Translations under genes and position numbers: made by a program
Part shown: piece after piece, positions 59,656 through 64,000 of the stretch
How the letters are laid out: the number at the start of each line of letters is the position of its first letter
Position numbering within the stretch: position 1 is the stretch's first letter
Assembly (NCBI RefSeq): GCF_000024865.1
Contig: NC_013595.1
Span: 2,170,001 to 2,234,000, forward strand
Direction: 5' to 3'
Source: Streptosporangium roseum DSM 43021
Lineage (GTDB): Bacteria > Actinomycetota > Actinomycetes > Streptosporangiales > Streptosporangiaceae
Length of the DNA stretch: 64,000 nucleotides
Notes under the pieces: model-generated
Databases searched by the model: none
What the model was told of the DNA's origin: nothing
What the model saw: the letters and a program-made list of their open reading frames with translations, nothing else

Positions 59656-59688
59656 TGCGCCCCGTTTCCAGGGCGCACGCCGTACCGG
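59645..59688. terminator. Perfect 18-bp hairpin at the M14 stop codon
   Basis: CCGGTACGGCGTGCGCCC (59645-59662) and GGGCGCACGCCGTACCGG (59671-59688) flank an 8-base loop and abut the M14 stop codon on the minus strand. It probably terminates the M14 transcript and, read from the other side, the ATP-grasp transcript. Confidence 0.8.
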
Positions 59689-62211
59689 TCACTGCGGCAG
59701 GACGACCGCGAGCGGGGACACTCCGGCGGTGCGCAGCGCGCCCGGGAGCCTGCCCGCCCAGGGGTGCTCGTGCAGGCCGAGGCCGCCGGGGTTGGCGACG
59801 GTGAACCGGACCGCGCCGCCGGTGGCGGCCTGCTCGGCCCAGGTGGCCCCGAAGCCGTTCAGGGCCGCGCGGACCTTGTCCCCGTCTGCGGTGGGGACCG
59901 TGAGGCGGATCGGCGACTCCCGGTCCGGGATGGCCGCCGCGGCACGGGAGGCGTCGGGCACGGGGACGAGCGCCCGCGCCCGGGTGGCGGGCAGGTCGGA
60001 GGTGATCGCGTTGGCGACGATCTTCGCCGTGCCGTCGGTGAAGGCGCGGAAGTTCGGCTCCGCGGCGAACAGCACCGCGTGGCCGCTGCCCACCGGCTCG
60101 TCCACCACGGCCGCCGTCCCGCCGAGCTCCCCGGCGCCCAGCGCGAAGCCGGACAGGAACCAGTCGGGCGAGTCCGCCGCCGGGTAGGACGCCACCACGT
60201 GCGAGGGGTCGGCGGCCCGCATCACCAGGTCGTAGGCGTAGAACTGCATGACGCTCGACCCGACGCCCTCGCTCAGCGGCCCTCCGGCCACGGTGGTCCG
60301 CAGGAGCGAGCCGGGCACGTCGGAGGAGGGCTCGGCCAGTGTCACGCCGGAGACCCCCGTCAGCGCGGCGAGCTGGGCGCCGCCCGACCAGCCGACGTAC
60401 CGGCCGCCCCGGCCGACCCAGTCCTTCAGCGCGGTACGGCCCGCCTCGCCGAGGGCGGTCGCGGCCGCGTTGGCCGGGCCGTCCGGCACCAGCAGCACGT
60501 CCACGTCGCCGAGCTTGCCCGCGGCGACGTCGGCCGGGACGAGCACCTCGTAGGGCAGCTTCCAGTCGCGGTCCAGGCGGTGGCGGAGCCAGCCGCTGGA
60601 CTCGCCGGCGTTCTGCGCGGCGCCCGCCATCTGCAGCACGCCGACCCTGCGCGGGGTGGTGAGCCGGGCCGAGGGGGCGGCCACCGGCTGGACCGGGGTC
60701 GCGGCGGGCAGCAGCACCTGGCCGGAGGAGCCGCCGGAGACGTTGCCCAGCAGCGGCAGGCTCCAGGCGGTCACGTCGTAGAAGTAGGGGAACGGGGTGT
60801 AGGTGTCCTCGTTCAGCATGCCCTGGATCCAGTGCTTCTGGCCCTGGGCCAGCGGGATCCAGTAGGTGCCCCGGGGCAGGGTGGTGCGCGCCTCGGGCCT
60901 GCCGTACGCCTTGAAGTCCTTGACCGTCAGCGGCCTGGCCAGCTTGTACACCTGGACGTCCATGCGCTGCAGGCGGCGGACGACGAGGTCGGTCTCCGCC
61001 TTCTTGGCCGGGTCGTCGGCGCGCAGGAAGTAGTGGCGTACCTTGCGGTCGGGCACCTGGGTGATGACCTCGTTGCCCGGGTTGTAGACCTTGTTCGGCT
61101 CCAGCCGACCTTCGAGGCCCTGCTTCAGGGCGTCGGCGTACATCGCGTGCCAGGTGGTGAGGATCTCGGTCTTCTTGGCGGCCGCGGCCGACAGGGAGAC
61201 CCACTGGGTCAGCCACTGCTCGAAGGTCCGGGCGGCGATCGGCGAGGCGTTGCCCTTCTCGAAGGTCATGCCCGCCGCGTTGAAGCCGGTCGTCGGGACC
61301 GTGTCGCCGTAGCCCATGTAGAACATGTCGTAGACATCGCGGTTGAAGAACGGGATCCCGCGCCGGGTGAACTCGCCGATCATCGCGGCGCCGTAGGTGT
61401 TGTTGATCCAGTCGACGGTCGGCTCGGCGATGTCGTGGTAGACCGGGTCGGCGTTCGGCGGGAAGAAGTATTCGGTGCCGCCCATCTCGTGGGCGTCGAT
61501 GAAGAGCTGCGGCGGATACTTCCGCATGAGCTCGATCTTGCCGTCGGTCTCCGGCTGGGTGCGGGCGAACCAGTCCCGGTTCATGTCGAAGGCGTAGGCG
61601 TTGCGCCGGGTGTCGGCCTCGCGGCCGTCGGGGTTCTGCGTCGGCAGGATCACCACGACGGCGTTGTCCAGGATGCGCCCGGCCGCGCAGTCGTCCCGTC
61701 CGGCCAGGTCGTAGAGGGTCTTGAGGGCGGCGTCGGTGCCGCTCTCCTCGCCGCCGTGCACGTTTCCGGCGACCCAGAGGATCGCGGGCGTGTTCCTGGC
61801 GAGGACCCTGGCCGCGGGGGCGGGGGTGAGCGGGTTGCGCAGCAGTTTGATCGAGGCCTCGATCGCGCGCAGGTTGCGGAGGTTGCGCGGGGTGCCGACG
61901 ATCGCGTACTTCAGCGCGCGTCCCTCGGCGCTGGTGGCCAGCGTGCCGGAGGTGACCCGGTCGCTGGCCCGGTCGATCGCGGTCAGCAGGGTGTCGGACT
62001 CCGCGGTGGTGACCTCGCGTTCGCCGAGGTCGAAGCCGAGCACGCTCTTGGGCGTGGGCACCTTGCCGTGGTAGACGGGCGTGGTCAGGGTGGCGTCGCA
62101 GGTGGTGGCGGGGGATGTGGCCGGGGTGGGCTCCGCCTGAGCGGCCCCGGCGGGAAGGGCGATGGCGACGGCCATGACGGCCGCTGCGATCACCTTGAGG
62201 CGGTTCACCAT
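59689..62211 (-). CDS. Secreted M14-family zinc carboxypeptidase
   Basis: A signal peptide (residues 1-26, ending AGAAQA) precedes an M14 domain. The zinc site reads NVHGGEES (HxxE, about residues 153-160) and FIDAHEMGG, and the catalytic Glu is in MTFEKGN. The remaining half is a large C-terminal region with beta-rich and Rossmann-like segments (VLVPDGPANAAATALGEAG). At 840 aa it is larger than plain carboxypeptidases. It should trim C-terminal residues from peptides outside the cell. The start at 62211 lies at the signal peptide. Confidence 0.9.
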   Translation of the reverse strand: MVNRLKVIAAAVMAVAIALPAGAAQAEPTPATSPATTCDATLTTPVYHGKVPTPKSVLGFDLGEREVTTAESDTLLTAIDRASDRVTSGTLATSAEGRALKYAIVGTPRNLRNLRAIEASIKLLRNPLTPAPAARVLARNTPAILWVAGNVHGGEESGTDAALKTLYDLAGRDDCAAGRILDNAVVVILPTQNPDGREADTRRNAYAFDMNRDWFARTQPETDGKIELMRKYPPQLFIDAHEMGGTEYFFPPNADPVYHDIAEPTVDWINNTYGAAMIGEFTRRGIPFFNRDVYDMFYMGYGDTVPTTGFNAAGMTFEKGNASPIAARTFEQWLTQWVSLSAAAAKKTEILTTWHAMYADALKQGLEGRLEPNKVYNPGNEVITQVPDRKVRHYFLRADDPAKKAETDLVVRRLQRMDVQVYKLARPLTVKDFKAYGRPEARTTLPRGTYWIPLAQGQKHWIQGMLNEDTYTPFPYFYDVTAWSLPLLGNVSGGSSGQVLLPAATPVQPVAAPSARLTTPRRVGVLQMAGAAQNAGESSGWLRHRLDRDWKLPYEVLVPADVAAGKLGDVDVLLVPDGPANAAATALGEAGRTALKDWVGRGGRYVGWSGGAQLAALTGVSGVTLAEPSSDVPGSLLRTTVAGGPLSEGVGSSVMQFYAYDLVMRAADPSHVVASYPAADSPDWFLSGFALGAGELGGTAAVVDEPVGSGHAVLFAAEPNFRAFTDGTAKIVANAITSDLPATRARALVPVPDASRAAAAIPDRESPIRLTVPTADGDKVRAALNGFGATWAEQAATGGAVRFTVANPGGLGLHEHPWAGRLPGALRTAGVSPLAVVLPQ

Positions 62212-62587
62212 GCGATCACGCTGTCATCTGGGACGAATGACAACAAGATGTGAAATTTTACACTTGTGTTACGGGCGGGGCTTTACAGCTACCATCCAGG
62301 GCGGCCGATCGATGCTGGGCGGGGTCCGGCTGTTGCCTTGGCGGTAGGTCGGCTTGTGGCGGACTCGCCGGCGGTAGACGGTGATGAGGCGCGAGCCCTT
62401 CTTCGGCATCGCCGCAGCCGCCTCCAAGCTCTGCTCTTGTTCCGTCGCTGTTCCGTGGGAGCGCCTGGTCTGGCAGTTTCTTAGGTAGGGAGTTGGCCGG
62501 CGAAAACCCTGAGCTTACGGACAGCAAGATCCACCGCTACGTCACGACTTCGCCTCCCTGTTCTGCCGGTCGCGCGAAAGATCGAGG
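62212..62587. other. Gap with a truncated small-protein remnant
   Basis: The first 50 bp form the AT-rich promoter region of the M14 gene. The remnant at 62269-62409 is the only coding-like piece. From 62410 to 62587 I see nothing. Confidence 0.45.
62269..62409 (-). pseudogene. Short remnant of an actinobacterial small conserved protein
   Basis: 46 codons start MPKKGSRLITVYRRRVRHKP then TYRQGNS, the opening of a widespread small protein family (start MPKRGRRITVDG...YRWRVRRKPTY in typical members, as I recall), then diverge and stop at 62269. The rest of that protein is missing. The assignment rests on this short match only. Confidence 0.35.
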
Positions 62588-64000
62588 CTAGGAAATGCGC
62601 TTCATGTAAGCGGAAATGGCCTCCCAAAGGATATTCCGGTCCGAATGCAGGCTCGCGGTTCTGTCATGCCAGATGCCCGTGTAGCCTCGTTGAACGTCGA
62701 ACGCATCTGTCTTCGGCTTGAGACCGATCTCGAGGATCTTGTTGGAGAACGGGCCGAACATCCCGGGCTTTCCAGCCAGATCCGCTTCGTTCCAACGCGG
62801 ACCCAGGGTGGGGCCAAGGGCCGCTATCGTCTCCTGTCTGGTGGCGCTCAAGAGCGGTCGGTCGTTTATGACCGACATGTCACTCTTGTAGAGGACGTTG
62901 TAAGCCATTTGGACAAACTCGTCGAGACTGGTCTTCGTCCAAACTTTGCCGACTCTCGTACGCCGCGAATCCGATGAACCGAGGCTGCTGTCCTTGCCGT
63001 CGGTCGTGTTCATCGAACGGCCCTTGGCAATTTGGAACTCGCGGCCGAACTGGCCAACCCGTTTCTGTAAGAAGAAGGGATTCTTTCCGTCCTCGGCAAA
63101 TTTTGCGAGCGCGAAGACGGAGACCGCAGGAGCGGTGATCGTGAGAAGCCCCAAGGCCCACTTGACATCATGCCACCGCTTGGCCGGACTCTGCTTCCAG
63201 GCTCTGCCCTTCAGGCTCGCATAGCTTGGGGCAGGCCAGGCCCGGGAGGAGAGTGCCGCGCCGGTGCTGAGAACGGCCATGCCGAATCCCATCTCAGCGG
63301 CGTGCTTCCAATTCCAGCCGGCACCGCTGGCCCATCCCGCGGTCGCCAGCACGGTTGTGCTCACCGCCCCGCCGGCCAGGATCCGGGAGAATGCCCGCTC
63401 CCATGTGGCCGACTCCATGGCCTCGGCCAGGCCGGTGAAGGCGGGTCCGCCTCGGCGCAGGAGCGCGGGCAGCGCGGCGTGCGCACCGGCCATCAACCCG
63501 CCGGCGAGCGCTCCGTGACCCATATTCCGGACCAGCTTCGCCGCATCGATGTCGCCGGTGGTGAACAACTGATTGATCGCGCTCAGTCCACCGGAGAACA
63601 TCGCACCCAGCGCGGCCTGCCGGATGATCAGCAAGATGATCCGCAGTGCCAGGCCCTCCGCCCGGAGAAGCTTTTTCACCACAACGTCGAGGAGCGGGCC
63701 GAGCCGGGGGGCCAGTAGTTTTGCGAGGAGCATCAGTGTCAGCACGAACATCGCGGATGCCACGAATTGCCATCTGGCCTTGACGATCGCGTCATAGGCG
63801 ACCTGGCCGCAGTGGGCGAGATGCTCGCACCGCCGCCGCAGGTCTGCCAGCTGCCCCTTCTCGCCGTGCACCACCCGCGCGGCCCGTCCGAACGCGGCCG
63901 TGGTCGGCCCGAACCCGGCCCCGGTCGCACGCCCCGCCTGCCCGGCGATCTGCTCCTGAACGTCGCCGACCACGCGTCCCAGCGCCGTCGCGGCGTCGCG
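62588..64000 (-). CDS. Membrane protein fused to a phosphoglycosyl transferase domain (partial, runs off the right edge)
   Basis: The frame is open to the edge, so the N-terminus lies outside. The visible first part is a helical segment (DVQEQIAGQAGRATGAG) like the domains preceding WXG/polymorphic-toxin-type proteins, then several hydrophobic segments (about visible residues 75-110, 118-145, 150-240) with GDIDAAKLVRNMGHGALAGG. The last 190 residues are a bacterial sugar transferase of the PglC/WcaJ kind: a re-entrant helix (LLTITAPAVSVFALAKF), PFFLQKRVGQFGREF, KGRSM, the catalytic dyad in TSLDEFVQ (visible D360-E361) and NDRPLL. Such enzymes move a sugar phosphate onto undecaprenyl phosphate. 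No other cell-surface glycosylation gene is visible nearby. Confidence 0.8.
   Translation of the reverse strand, partial: RDAATALGRVVGDVQEQIAGQAGRATGAGFGPTTAAFGRAARVVHGEKGQLADLRRRCEHLAHCGQVAYDAIVKARWQFVASAMFVLTLMLLAKLLAPRLGPLLDVVVKKLLRAEGLALRIILLIIRQAALGAMFSGGLSAINQLFTTGDIDAAKLVRNMGHGALAGGLMAGAHAALPALLRRGGPAFTGLAEAMESATWERAFSRILAGGAVSTTVLATAGWASGAGWNWKHAAEMGFGMAVLSTGAALSSRAWPAPSYASLKGRAWKQSPAKRWHDVKWALGLLTITAPAVSVFALAKFAEDGKNPFFLQKRVGQFGREFQIAKGRSMNTTDGKDSSLGSSDSRRTRVGKVWTKTSLDEFVQMAYNVLYKSDMSVINDRPLLSATRQETIAALGPTLGPRWNEADLAGKPGMFGPFSNKILEIGLKPKTDAFDVQRGYTGIWHDRTASLHSDRNILWEAISAYMKRIS

Noticed and set aside
59461..62253. A 930-codon open frame on the plus strand opposite the M14 peptidase
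   Set aside because: It is antisense to a gene with clear zinc motifs and a signal peptide, and its translation is low-complexity Gly/Arg/Val-rich sequence typical of high-GC shadow frames.
62588..64000. Ordinary WcaJ-type initiating glycosyltransferase
   Set aside because: The N-terminal membrane region does not look like the usual WcaJ N-terminus, and no capsule or exopolysaccharide genes are in reach; left open until the upstream sequence is seen.

Overview
The window is high-GC DNA with actinomycete gene content: a SARP/AfsR-type regulator, a DUF5753 XRE regulator paired with DUF397, a Ser/Thr-kinase-like ATPase next to it, a GH46 chitosanase, GlnII and many TetR/MerR regulators. Many starts are GTG and translational coupling (ATGA overlaps) is common. 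A filamentous, soil-type actinomycete (Streptomyces or Streptosporangium-like) is the best guess; the genus cannot be fixed from this sequence alone.

Layout. 0-5.7 kb: partial luciferase-like flavoenzyme, secreted M64 metallopeptidase, LysR regulator, S33 peptidase and FAD monooxygenase. 5.8-15.8 kb: an accessory block of broken genes and mobile DNA (IS3 remnant, MerR/MFS pair, a 250-bp Tn3-type miniature element with target duplication, small secreted DUF6355 protein, resolvase scrap, APH, IS630 with a slippery site, truncated Tn3 transposase). Copies of a roughly 55-bp dispersed repeat bound this block. 15.7-25.5 kb: large SARP regulator, a cNMP-binding histidine kinase with a receiver/flavoprotein-reductase fusion, TrmB regulator, glnII and a MerR regulator. 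25.5-28.4 kb: methyltransferase, HAD phosphatase and Ltp2-like aldolase. 28.7-33.6 kb: RpiR regulator, SIS protein and an amino-sugar ABC importer without its ATPase. 33.6-46.3 kb: two related TetR/MFS/FMN-reductase detoxification modules, a GH46 chitosanase, AlkD-like protein, kstR2/fadA6 and a GH3 hexosaminidase. 46.4-52 kb: ipdC-ipdB-ipdA-echA20 and two SDRs. 52-58.1 kb: signalling genes (sigma/anti-sigma-like pair, XRE/DUF397, ATPase with an amber codon, MerR, STAS). 58.5-64 kb: ATP-grasp protein, M14 carboxypeptidase, and a membrane protein fused to a phosphoglycosyl transferase domain that runs off the window.

How the genes work together. Two dispersed regulons can be read from operator palindromes. 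Sites matching or close to the published KstR2 motif AnCAAGnnCTTGnT lie beside kstR2/fadA6, echA20/SDR, the Ltp2-like aldolase and the first flavoenzyme, which points to steroid C/D-ring (HIP) catabolism. A palindrome of the type associated with chitosanase genes (TTAGGAAAGTTTCCTA) precedes both the chitosanase and the GH3 enzyme; with the amino-sugar ABC importer this suggests chitosan or chitin scavenging. The most unusual single items are the membrane/phosphoglycosyl transferase fusion at the right edge, the nested Tn3-type miniature element inside a dispersed repeat copy, and the receiver/reductase fusion that lacks the usual CxxC.
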